From the NCBI GenBank assembly GCA_031278965.1, contig JAITJJ010000003.1:1-9369 (forward strand): a stretch of 9,369 bases of DNA. Reading direction: 5' to 3'. The notes beneath the pieces were generated by a model. The model saw only the letters and a program-made list of their open reading frames with translations. It was not told where the DNA came from and ran no database searches. Each line of letters opens with the position of its first letter. Positions within the stretch are counted from its first letter, which is position 1. Below are positions 1 to 6,022 of this stretch, piece after piece. The DNA comes from Deferribacteraceae bacterium (GTDB taxonomy: Bacteria > Chrysiogenota > Deferribacteres > Deferribacterales > JAISNW01). The translations under genes and the position numbers were made by a program.

Positions 1-141
1 AGCGTAGTCTACAGAGCGGAAGCCCTGTACGGAGAGAAAGTGGCAGTAAAAACTTCTGTATCCGCCGAAAATGAAGTATTTCAAGGGATTTTTAATTCAA
101 GCGGAAAAGAACTCATACGGGCAAAAACATTATTTAGGTGA
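1..141 (+). CDS. Hotdog-fold acyl-ACP/acyl-CoA thioesterase, C-terminal fragment
   Basis: This is the last 46 codons of a gene that begins before the window, in frame 1, ending with TGA at 139-141. The visible tail has the pattern Y-R-x-E-A-L-Y-G-E-K-V-x-V-x-T, then a hydrophobic strand, then S-G-K-E-L-I-R-A-K-T. That is how the last strands of hotdog-fold thioesterases read: the 'alkaline/low-pH YGD' turn, then 'dGkelarArt'. Acyl-ACP thioesterases and 4HBT-type acyl-CoA thioesterases end this way. Such enzymes hydrolyse acyl thioesters in the cytoplasm. The active-site half lies outside the window, so substrate and exact subfamily cannot be told. The next gene starts in or directly after its stop codon, which suggests co-transcription. 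The family call rests on a short stretch and is moderate. Confidence 0.55.
   Translation, partial: SVVYRAEALYGEKVAVKTSVSAENEVFQGIFNSSGKELIRAKTLFR
136..140 (+). promoter_or_regulatory. Ribosome binding site choosing ATG 147 for the NYN-CSD gene
   Basis: AGGTG, continuing into AGGTGA, lies six bases before ATG 147. It overlaps the stop codon of the thioesterase gene. The alternative GTG start at 138 would sit inside this site and has no comparable site of its own, so ATG 147 is preferred. Confidence 0.6.
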
Positions 142-146
142 AAATT

Positions 147-1127
147 ATGAGGACGGATAAGCTATTAAGGATCGGGGTATTTTATGACGGGCAATTATTT
201 TATAACATCAGTAATTTTTACAACTATGAACATGAAAGAAAGAGCCGAATAGCTATCGGCGGTTTGCAGAACTATATCCGCAGAAAGATAGCGGAGTATT
301 ACACCCACGATATAAATATGTGCCAGATAGTTGAGGCGCACTATTTCCGCGGGCGCCACTCGGCGCAAACCGCTGATGACAAGAGGCAGCTCTTTGGCGA
401 CAGGCAGTTTGACGACATATTGATGAGCGAAAATATCGTCACCCACTACTGGCCGCTACGACTAACTACACTAGGAGGTTATGAAGAGAAAGGGATTGAT
501 GTTTGGCTTGCTCTGGAAGCGTATGAACTTGCCGTGCTGAATAAGTGCGATGTTGTGGTATTGCTCGTTATGGACGGGGATTATGTTCCCCTTGTCCGAA
601 AGATACAAGCCCTTGGAATTCAAGTGGTGCTCCTCTACTGGGAGTATGCGTATCAGAATAAATATAACGAGCTTAAAGAAACAAAGGTATCTTCAAAGTT
701 GCTGCGTGCGGTTTCCCACTCCATAGCCGTCAGCGAGGAAATTGATAAATCGCCTAAAGAAAGCCTTATAAACCAACTTTTCGTCCGCTCTTTAGATGAT
801 AGGGATGATGAAAAGCTGGCGGGTGCGGATTATGCAGATGAAAAACCTATTTACGCCGCAACTGTCTCCAACCTTTCCGCAACCGAATATAGGGAAGGGC
901 TGCTTCCCGTTGAGGAATCGGTCATCCTCTCCTTAAAGAGCGGCTACGGCTTTATTAGAGACGATGCGGTGGGCAACGTATTCTTTCACCATTCAAACCT
1001 TGAAAATGCTGATTTTGATGCCCTTGAAGTGGATATGCATGTAAAATATACAAAGTTTCAGGAAGCCGATCGGCGCTATAACGCCAAACAGGTATGGGTA
1101 AAGTGGAAGGATTTTCAATTTGATTAA
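147..1127 (+). CDS. NYN (LabA/DUF88-type) domain protein with C-terminal cold-shock domain
   Basis: The product has 326 residues from ATG 147. Residues about 8-190 form an NYN/PIN-like fold. Strand 1 reads IGVFYDG with Asp14; the helix segment KGIDVWLALEAYELA has Asp118; VVLLVMDGDYVPLVRK has Asp143 and Asp145. These acidic residues sit where NYN nucleases place their metal-binding Asp residues. The usual DGxN reads DGQL, so the conserved Asn is not clear. A hydrophilic linker at about 192-255 leads to a cold-shock domain at about 256-320. That domain has an RNP1-like KSGYGFI and an RNP2-like VFFHHS, both hallmarks of single-stranded nucleic-acid binding. The likely role is a cytoplasmic RNA-binding protein that may cut or regulate RNA; activity and target are unknown. 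The gene follows the thioesterase gene by five bases, and its last eight bases overlap the next gene, so it is probably translationally coupled to the metal importer. Confidence 0.85.
   Translation: MRTDKLLRIGVFYDGQLFYNISNFYNYEHERKSRIAIGGLQNYIRRKIAEYYTHDINMCQIVEAHYFRGRHSAQTADDKRQLFGDRQFDDILMSENIVTHYWPLRLTTLGGYEEKGIDVWLALEAYELAVLNKCDVVVLLVMDGDYVPLVRKIQALGIQVVLLYWEYAYQNKYNELKETKVSSKLLRAVSHSIAVSEEIDKSPKESLINQLFVRSLDDRDDEKLAGADYADEKPIYAATVSNLSATEYREGLLPVEESVILSLKSGYGFIRDDAVGNVFFHHSNLENADFDALEVDMHVKYTKFQEADRRYNAKQVWVKWKDFQFD
1107..1111 (+). promoter_or_regulatory. Ribosome binding site for the TTG-started troA-like gene
   Basis: AAGGA lies eight bases before TTG 1120, inside the 3' end of the NYN-CSD gene. 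It supports TTG 1120 as the real start. No in-frame ATG precedes the signal peptide, and the peptide is complete only from here. Confidence 0.65.
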
Positions 1128-2052
1128 GAGAAAACCGTTTTTATGCATTCTCCTCCTCATTCTCCTCTTTTTCACCCTGTCGTGTACCGAAAGCGAAGAG
1201 CGGGAGAGCGGGCGGCGGCCTCAAGTCATCACCACCACAAACCTTATTGCGGATATGGTGAAACGGGTAGGGGGGGAGTTTGTGCAGGTTCGGGCATTAA
1301 TCTCCCCTGGAGTGGATCCGCACCAGTATAAGGCGAGCGAGGCGGATGTTATCCGCATTACGGGGGCAGATATAATCTTTCATAACGGTTTGAAACTGGA
1401 GGGGAAGTTGGAGGATGTTATGCGCCGTGCTCAAAATGTTATCCCATCCTTTCCTGTGAGCCGCGATATACCGGAAAATCTCCTTTTGCGCTCATCAAAC
1501 GGGGATTACGATCCGCATGTCTGGTTTGATCCCAAAATCTGGATATATGCGGTGCAGACGGTAGCGGATGCCCTTGTGGCGCTGGACCCGGACAACACGA
1601 TATACTATCGCAAAAATGAGGAGATCTATGTTGAAGAGATACTTAATATGGATAAGACCGCAAGGGATAAATTGGCGGCGGTTCCCCAGAACAGGAGGAT
1701 TCTGGTTACATCCCATACTTCATTTGCTTACTTTGCCCGCAGCTACGGTTGGAGTGCCATCGGGATTCAAGGGATTTCAACGATGGGAGAGGTTTCCGTA
1801 TACAGTATACACGCTCTGGCAAAAGAGTTGGTGGGGAGCAACGCAAAGTGCATATTCACGGAAACCACCGTTTCAAGCCGCTTTATTGACGCCCTGCAGG
1901 CATCATCTGTAATACTCGGAAGCGGCTTTATTGTGGGAGAAGCGTTATTTTCGGATTCTCTGGGAGATGAGCCTGAAAACAACACCTACACAAAGATGTT
2001 TCTAAAGAATGTGGACAATATTGTTGCATGCATAAATGAAGGAGGCGGGTAA
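1120..2052 (+). CDS. troA: Metal-binding lipoprotein of a Mn/Zn/Fe ABC importer (TroA/MntA/ZnuA family)
   Basis: This 310-residue cluster-9 solute-binding protein captures a divalent metal outside the cytoplasmic membrane and hands it to the permease. Residues 1-22 are a lipoprotein signal: IKRK charges, a Leu/Ile/Phe core, then F-T-L-S-Cys22 as lipobox. The mature domain has the metal ligands His68 (GVDPHQY), His133 (DPHVWFD), His199 (SHTSFAYFARSYG) and Asp279 (LFSDSLGD). These residue numbers match, as I recall them, the ligands of Treponema pallidum TroA. The third ligand is His, as in TroA, rather than the Glu of PsaA/MntC. The His/Asp-rich loop typical of ZnuA is missing, so Mn or mixed Mn/Zn/Fe is more likely than strict Zn. 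The C-terminus NTYTKMFLKNVDNIVACI is typical of the family. The start is TTG, overlapping the previous gene by eight bases; the stop is one base before the ATPase start. Confidence 0.92.
   Translation: MIKRKPFLCILLLILLFFTLSCTESEERESGRRPQVITTTNLIADMVKRVGGEFVQVRALISPGVDPHQYKASEADVIRITGADIIFHNGLKLEGKLEDVMRRAQNVIPSFPVSRDIPENLLLRSSNGDYDPHVWFDPKIWIYAVQTVADALVALDPDNTIYYRKNEEIYVEEILNMDKTARDKLAAVPQNRRILVTSHTSFAYFARSYGWSAIGIQGISTMGEVSVYSIHALAKELVGSNAKCIFTETTVSSRFIDALQASSVILGSGFIVGEALFSDSLGDEPENNTYTKMFLKNVDNIVACINEGGG
2041..2045 (+). promoter_or_regulatory. Ribosome binding site choosing ATG 2054 for the ATPase
   Basis: GGAGG within the last codons of the troA-like gene lies eight bases before ATG 2054. 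A longer reading from ATG 2036 would place this site inside the coding region, so 2054 is preferred. Confidence 0.75.
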
Positions 2053-2053
2053 A

Positions 2054-3031
2054 ATGAATAATGCGGAAGATATAGCAACAACAAATATAGAACCGACCTG
2101 TGTAACCTCAAAACGGGCGCACTCGTCACTTGAGCATATAGAAAGGCTTGATATATCCGTAAATATTGAAAACCTATCCGTTGTGTTTGAAAGGGATATA
2201 GCTCTCTGGGATATATCCTTTGAACTGCACCGGGGCGATCACCTCGTTCTTATGGGGCAGAACGGGGGTGGGAAAACCACCCTCTTAAAATCCCTTATGG
2301 GGCTTGTTAAGCCCACCGCCGGCAAAATTTACGTCTATGGAAAATCCGCAGAAACTCAGAAAAAGAGGGTATCCCTTATCCCCCATGCTTCTTCAGTAAA
2401 TTGGAGTTTCCCCATACGCCTTTACGATATGGTCATTATGGGAACCTACTCAAGGATTGGGTGGATACTTAGACCCGGCCCCACATCAAGGCATAAAACC
2501 GCTGATGCTCTGAAAAAACTTGAAATATACGATATAAGAAATAAGCAGATAAGCGACCTCACCGCTTCCGAACGGCAGAGGGCTCTGATAGCCCGCGCTC
2601 TTGTAAAAGAGGCGGAGGTATTCCTTATGGATGAACCTTTAAATGGCGCGGATACTGAAACAGAAAAGATCTTTTGGGATCTCCTAAGGGTGCTGAAAGA
2701 AAACGGGAAAACAGTGGCGGCGGCATATAATAACCTTCAAACCGCAGCGGGACACTTTGACCGTGCACTCTTGGTGAATGTGAAACCGATAGCGTTTGGT
2801 CCGGTTAATTCCGTTCTTACAGAAGAGAATCTCCGCCTGGCATTTGGGGGGAAAACCGGTTTTTTGAGGAGTGAGGAATCCTCATTCTACAATACCGCTG
2901 CCCCAATTCCCGCCGATCCGGTTAATTTCTCCACTCTCCCCCAGGAGATCCTCCCAAATATTAACTCCCCCGCCCAATCACCTGCCGACTATGAAGACCA
3001 TGGGCAAGTTGCAGATCGGAGTGATCGGTAA
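2054..3031 (+). CDS. troB: ABC transporter ATPase of the metal importer, with non-canonical catalytic motifs
   Basis: The 325-residue product is the cytoplasmic ATP-binding subunit for the two downstream permeases. The ABC domain spans about residues 38-272. Walker A is GQNGGGKTT (68-76, Lys74), an aromatic A-loop residue is at Phe45, and Walker B is VFLMDEP with Asp193 and Glu194. Between them, SSVNWSFP and DMVIMG match MntB/ZnuC-family ATPases. Three motifs are changed: the Q-loop Gln of 'PQ' is His111, the LSGGQ signature reads LTASE (169-173, followed by the normal RQR), and the switch His is Tyr225 (AAYNNLQ where relatives have VxHHDLQ). Unusual extensions flank the domain: about 35 hydrophilic residues at the N-terminus and about 50 at the C-terminus, rich in Pro, Asn and Asp. 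The frame is fully open, and the TAA stop shares one base with the permease ATG. The family is certain; ATPase strength is doubtful. Confidence 0.9.
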   Translation: MNNAEDIATTNIEPTCVTSKRAHSSLEHIERLDISVNIENLSVVFERDIALWDISFELHRGDHLVLMGQNGGGKTTLLKSLMGLVKPTAGKIYVYGKSAETQKKRVSLIPHASSVNWSFPIRLYDMVIMGTYSRIGWILRPGPTSRHKTADALKKLEIYDIRNKQISDLTASERQRALIARALVKEAEVFLMDEPLNGADTETEKIFWDLLRVLKENGKTVAAAYNNLQTAAGHFDRALLVNVKPIAFGPVNSVLTEENLRLAFGGKTGFLRSEESSFYNTAAPIPADPVNFSTLPQEILPNINSPAQSPADYEDHGQVADRSDR

Positions 3032-4143
3032 TGTTATTTGAAAGCAACACCCTTTTTCAAGTAGCTTTAAGCGCCGCTCTAATCGGCTGTATATGCGGGA
3101 TGTCGGGGAGTATATTAACTCTTAAAAACGCCGTATCAGCAGCCTATGCCGTTTCATTTGCAAGTCTGCCTGGGCTGGTTCTCCCATTTCTCCTTATCTC
3201 AACGGTTAAGCATTGGGCGCTTCTTTCCGGTGTTGCCTTTTTCGGAACGGCAGCGGCGCTCCAACTCCTCTTTTTTATAAACAAAAAAAATAGAGATGCC
3301 TTTACCGCATTAATTATGACCCTCTCCTTCGGCTTTGGCATGCTTCTGCTCAGTGCAGCGGAACACTATCCCGGGGCGGCGCAGATAGATCTTCACCGGT
3401 TTTTAATAGGGGATGCCGCCGTAAATATCACCGCTGATATCCGTTTGCTTGGCTATACGGCGATCTCTGTATTTGCGCTCTTTATTCTATTTTGGAAGGA
3501 GATCATCGCCGTTGCCTTTGATCCGGAATTTGCCCGCTCCAGCGGTATCCCAGCAAAATTTTTTGAGGCGCTTGCCGCTATTCTCCTTGCGGTAAGCGTG
3601 CTTACGGGGCTTGAAGCGATAGGTGTGATCTTCATAGGCACCCTTATCACAGTTCCCTCTATTGCGGCACGCCAATGGACTAACGATACCGGAGCGGTTT
3701 TTATACTGGCCATAGGGTTTGCGGCTATCGCCGGCTGCGCCGGAAGCGTTGCGGCCGCTCTTCTGCCCGGTCTTCCCACAGGCGCCGCAGTTACCCTCTT
3801 TGTATGCTCCTTTGCGTTAATCTCTTTTTTGATCGCCCCAAGTCACGGTATTTTATGGCGGGAATTCCGTAAAAAACATATCCTGCGCGAACCCGACAAC
3901 ACAAAATTATTAAAACTTTTGCGTTCCCTCTCCGCACAGCAAGAGCCTTTGCAGGGAAAGGGGCATAGCATATCTTTAATAAATGCCCTCTTCGGCGGCG
4001 ATGATGAGGTTGATTCTATCCTTTTGGAATTGAAGGTTAAAGGGCTTGCAGCAGATAACGAACAAGGGTTCTGGTATATAACCAGAGACGGGGAGGAGTA
4101 TATTGATACCGTGCGGCATAAACCCAGTAAAAAGGTGAGATAG
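3031..4143 (+). CDS. troC: ABC-3 family metal permease with C-terminal soluble domain (first permease)
   Basis: The 370-residue integral membrane subunit pairs with the next gene to form the metal channel. Residues 7-275 hold about eight or nine hydrophobic segments with ABC-3 landmarks: GSILTLKN early, LHRFLIGDAA, FDPEFARSSGIP (the usual FDxxFA coupling region), LEAIGVIFIGTLITVPSIAAR, and LPTGAAVTL near the end. The normally conserved GDALSHAxLPG reads A-Y-A-V-S-F-A-S-L-P-G at 38-48, so the Asp is Tyr39 and the His is Phe43. Residues about 287-362 form a soluble tail: helices with LLKLLRSL, then VDSILLELKVKGL, then an EQGFWYITRDGEEYID wing. This resembles a winged-helix domain of the kind appended to some MntB/MntC-type permeases; I see no obvious metal ligands. 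The start overlaps the ATPase stop by one base. Confidence 0.88.
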   Translation: MLFESNTLFQVALSAALIGCICGMSGSILTLKNAVSAAYAVSFASLPGLVLPFLLISTVKHWALLSGVAFFGTAAALQLLFFINKKNRDAFTALIMTLSFGFGMLLLSAAEHYPGAAQIDLHRFLIGDAAVNITADIRLLGYTAISVFALFILFWKEIIAVAFDPEFARSSGIPAKFFEALAAILLAVSVLTGLEAIGVIFIGTLITVPSIAARQWTNDTGAVFILAIGFAAIAGCAGSVAAALLPGLPTGAAVTLFVCSFALISFLIAPSHGILWREFRKKHILREPDNTKLLKLLRSLSAQQEPLQGKGHSISLINALFGGDDEVDSILLELKVKGLAADNEQGFWYITRDGEEYIDTVRHKPSKKVR

Positions 4144-5250
4144 ATGATTAACCCCCGCGCAGAGATTATAATCATAATACTTTTAACTGCCATAGCCTGC
4201 ATAATACCAGGGATATTCCTTATTAAAAAGAGGCTTGCCGTGTATTCCTGCGGAATTATCTCTTCAACCTTATTGGGGATCACCGCCGCTTACGGTCTTT
4301 TCAAGAGCTTGGATCTCCCTCCGGCTATATTGCTGGCGGCTGCTATAAGCGCGGGGATTGTTATCTGTATGGATAAATTAGAAAAGAGGGCGATTCCGAG
4401 AATTCATCTCAACGGGGTTATCCCGCCGTTTATATTCTCCGTCGCCCTTGTGTTCATCTCGTTTTCCCCTGATTTAGAGTTAAATATGGATATGGATACT
4501 ATTTTATTGGGGGAACTCGTGTTCCTCCCCCTTGATCGTCTTACCTTTTTTGGTTTTGATCTGGGTCCCCTTGCAATCTATCAGCTTTTGGGCGTGATAG
4601 CTCTGAATATATCCATCCTTGTTTTCTTTGGAAAAGAGATCGTTTTTTCTATGTTTGATGCAAATTACTCCCTTATGATAGATCATTCGGAAGTCCGTTC
4701 GCGGTTTGCGCTCCTCTTAGCAACTGTGATCACCGCCATTGTTGCTTTTAGGGTGACAGGAATCATAATGATAGCAGGGCTTATAATTGCCCCCGCCTTT
4801 ATAGCCGCCCTATTTACCAACCGTCTCTGGCTGATTATAATCCTGGCGGGTTTTATTGGGATAATTTCAAATCTTGCGGGTTATGCAGCGGCTCATACTC
4901 TTGAAATCACCATATCAGCCGCAATGATAACAACTTTGGGGATAATCTTTTTAATAACGCTTATCATTGCCCCCGCCCGCGGGCTTCTTACGAAACAGAG
5001 GCTAAAAAAACAGGGGGAGATTGATAAAGTTATCGCCCTCACTGCTGCCCACCTTTTAAGATTCGAGTCTGACGGCAGGGGGGAACTTCCAAGCAAACTC
5101 ACTTGGGGGAAAGATTTTGTAAATACCGCTCTAAATAAGGGCGAGGATTATTTTACAGCCGGAGAACAGGGGTATATCCTCACGGAACGAGGGCGGGCTC
5201 TTGCCCATGCTGTAATTGCGGGGTGTAAACTCCCGGATAAATTGCCGTAA
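4144..5250 (+). CDS. troD: ABC-3 family metal permease with C-terminal soluble domain (second permease)
   Basis: The product has 368 residues and starts immediately after the previous stop, with AAGGTGA as ribosome binding site. It is the probable partner of the first permease. Residues 7-283 contain about eight hydrophobic segments, with IPGIFLIKKRLAVY early, FDANYS where relatives have FDPEFA, RVTGIIMIAGLIIAPAFIAAL, and a family-typical ending IIAPARGLL. The GDALSHAxLPG motif is more eroded than in its partner: it reads S-C-G-I-I-S-S-T-L-L-G at 35-45, so Asp is Cys36, His is Ser40 and Pro is Leu44. Between residues about 110 and 145 the loop is acidic and hydrophobic (DLELNMDMD). The tail at about 290-362 has the layout of a winged helix, with HLLRFES, then a helix FVNTALNKG, then GEQGYILTERGRALAHAV. 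Both permeases of the pair carry such a tail. Confidence 0.87.
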   Translation: MINPRAEIIIIILLTAIACIIPGIFLIKKRLAVYSCGIISSTLLGITAAYGLFKSLDLPPAILLAAAISAGIVICMDKLEKRAIPRIHLNGVIPPFIFSVALVFISFSPDLELNMDMDTILLGELVFLPLDRLTFFGFDLGPLAIYQLLGVIALNISILVFFGKEIVFSMFDANYSLMIDHSEVRSRFALLLATVITAIVAFRVTGIIMIAGLIIAPAFIAALFTNRLWLIIILAGFIGIISNLAGYAAAHTLEITISAAMITTLGIIFLITLIIAPARGLLTKQRLKKQGEIDKVIALTAAHLLRFESDGRGELPSKLTWGKDFVNTALNKGEDYFTAGEQGYILTERGRALAHAVIAGCKLPDKLP

Positions 5251-5266
5251 ATCTATTTAATTTTAT

Positions 5267-5271
5267 AGGAG
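5267..5271 (+). promoter_or_regulatory. Ribosome binding site for the TTG-started TPR gene
   Basis: AGGAG in the 27-base gap after the second permease lies six bases before TTG 5278. It is the best start signal in the region; the first in-frame ATG is only at codon 48, after both membrane segments. Confidence 0.7.
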
Positions 5272-5277
5272 CGAATC

Positions 5278-5997
5278 TTGCTTACACTACTAATTGCTTT
5301 AATTGCCGCCGCCGTATTAGGTTATCTGGTTTGGGTGCTTGTGGGGAGTATTCTTCTCTCGTCCATAATAGGGGTGCTTGTGATTGCGGGGATAAACATC
5401 CTTTCCGGAAGGCTTATTATGAAAAAGATGTCCGCACTGATGGCGGAAGCGGAAAAAGACTTAAAGTCTGAGCGCTACGATATGGCGGTGGAAAAGCTAA
5501 CGGGCGGCTACCGGTTCTCCAAGTGGCAGATATTTGTAAAAAAACAGCTTAACGCCAATATCGGCTCCATTAGATATATGCAGAAAAGGTTTGATGAAGC
5601 CTTTCCGTATCTTAAAGACTCGTTCATTAAAAGTTGGATGTCCATGTGCATGCTTGCCGCCTATTACTATAAGAAGCAAAATTATCCCGAAACTTTTAAG
5701 GTTATGGAGAAGGCGGTGAGCGCAAACAGCAAGGAAGCCTTTCCTTACAGCCTTTATGCATGGTTTTTGTCGGAGAGGGGAGAGGTGGATAGAGCCATAA
5801 AGATTTTAACACGGGGCACCGCCAAGCTCCCATTGGACGGGAAGTTATCCTCAGAGTTGGAAGCGGTGAAGAACAGGAAAAAGCTGAAGATTCAGAACTA
5901 CGGCGCCTTATGGCTGCAACTGCACTTGGGGAAAACTCCGGACGGGATACGCCCGTATCAGATATTCACCGCCAATCAGAGGGTGCGGCGGCGGTAA
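5278..5997 (+). CDS. Membrane-anchored TPR-repeat protein
   Basis: The 239-residue product starts at TTG. Residues about 2-22 and 25-46 are two hydrophobic segments forming a hairpin or double anchor. Residues about 55-195 are helical and TPR-like: SERYDMAVEKLTGGYRF, YMQKRFDEAFPYLKDSF, YYKKQNYPETFKVMEKAV and FLSERGEVDRAIKILTRG each show the helix pair with small residues at the turn. TPR units are protein-interaction scaffolds, so it may assemble a complex at the cytoplasmic face of the membrane. The C-terminus is basic and aromatic (NYGALWLQLHLGK, ending RVRRR). I do not recognise a named family. It follows the metal importer by 27 bases on the same strand, so it may be co-transcribed, but nothing in the sequence ties it to metal transport. 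Confidence 0.75.
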   Translation: MLTLLIALIAAAVLGYLVWVLVGSILLSSIIGVLVIAGINILSGRLIMKKMSALMAEAEKDLKSERYDMAVEKLTGGYRFSKWQIFVKKQLNANIGSIRYMQKRFDEAFPYLKDSFIKSWMSMCMLAAYYYKKQNYPETFKVMEKAVSANSKEAFPYSLYAWFLSERGEVDRAIKILTRGTAKLPLDGKLSSELEAVKNRKKLKIQNYGALWLQLHLGKTPDGIRPYQIFTANQRVRRR

Positions 5998-6022
5998 TCC
6001 GTTCACAATAAATGTTCGGATA
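5998..6022. other. Convergent intergenic gap with only a weak inverted repeat
   Basis: These 25 bases separate the stops of the TPR gene and the DUF2339 gene. An ATCCG/CGGAT pair (5997-6001 and 6017-6021) flanks an AT-rich loop, but no T tract follows on either strand. A second possible stem, ACCGCC/GGCGGT (5968-5973 and 5990-5995), overlaps the TPR stop. Either could slow polymerase or block 3' exonuclease. Neither is a convincing intrinsic terminator. Confidence 0.3.

Noticed and set aside
138..146. GTG 138 as start of the NYN-CSD gene
   Set aside because: The GTG is part of the AGGTG ribosome binding site serving ATG 147, and it adds only three residues.
2036..2053. ATG 2036 as start of the ATPase gene
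   Set aside because: The strong GGAGG at 2041-2045 is correctly spaced for ATG 2054 and would fall inside the gene if 2036 were used.
2054..3031. Degenerate ATPase motifs as a sign of a pseudogene
   Set aside because: There is no frameshift or early stop, Walker A and B are intact, start and stop are coupled to neighbours, and substitutions are confined to motifs rather than scattered through the fold.
3453..4283. Open frames on the minus strand opposite the first permease (3453-3779, 3843-4283)
   Set aside because: They are antisense to a clear ABC-3 permease, show no family features and have compositions expected from reading a membrane protein gene backwards.
5946..5959. Perfect 6-base inverted repeat GATACG-CC-CGTATC inside the TPR gene
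   Set aside because: It lies within conserved-looking coding sequence, the two-base loop is too tight, and it has no partner copy elsewhere in the window; chance is the likeliest cause.
5964..5998. Nine-pair hairpin (ATT-C-ACCGCC / GGCGGTAAT, one bulge) over the TPR stop codon, considered as a terminator
   Set aside because: The loop is 16 bases and no T tract follows on either strand, so it does not meet the form of an intrinsic terminator.
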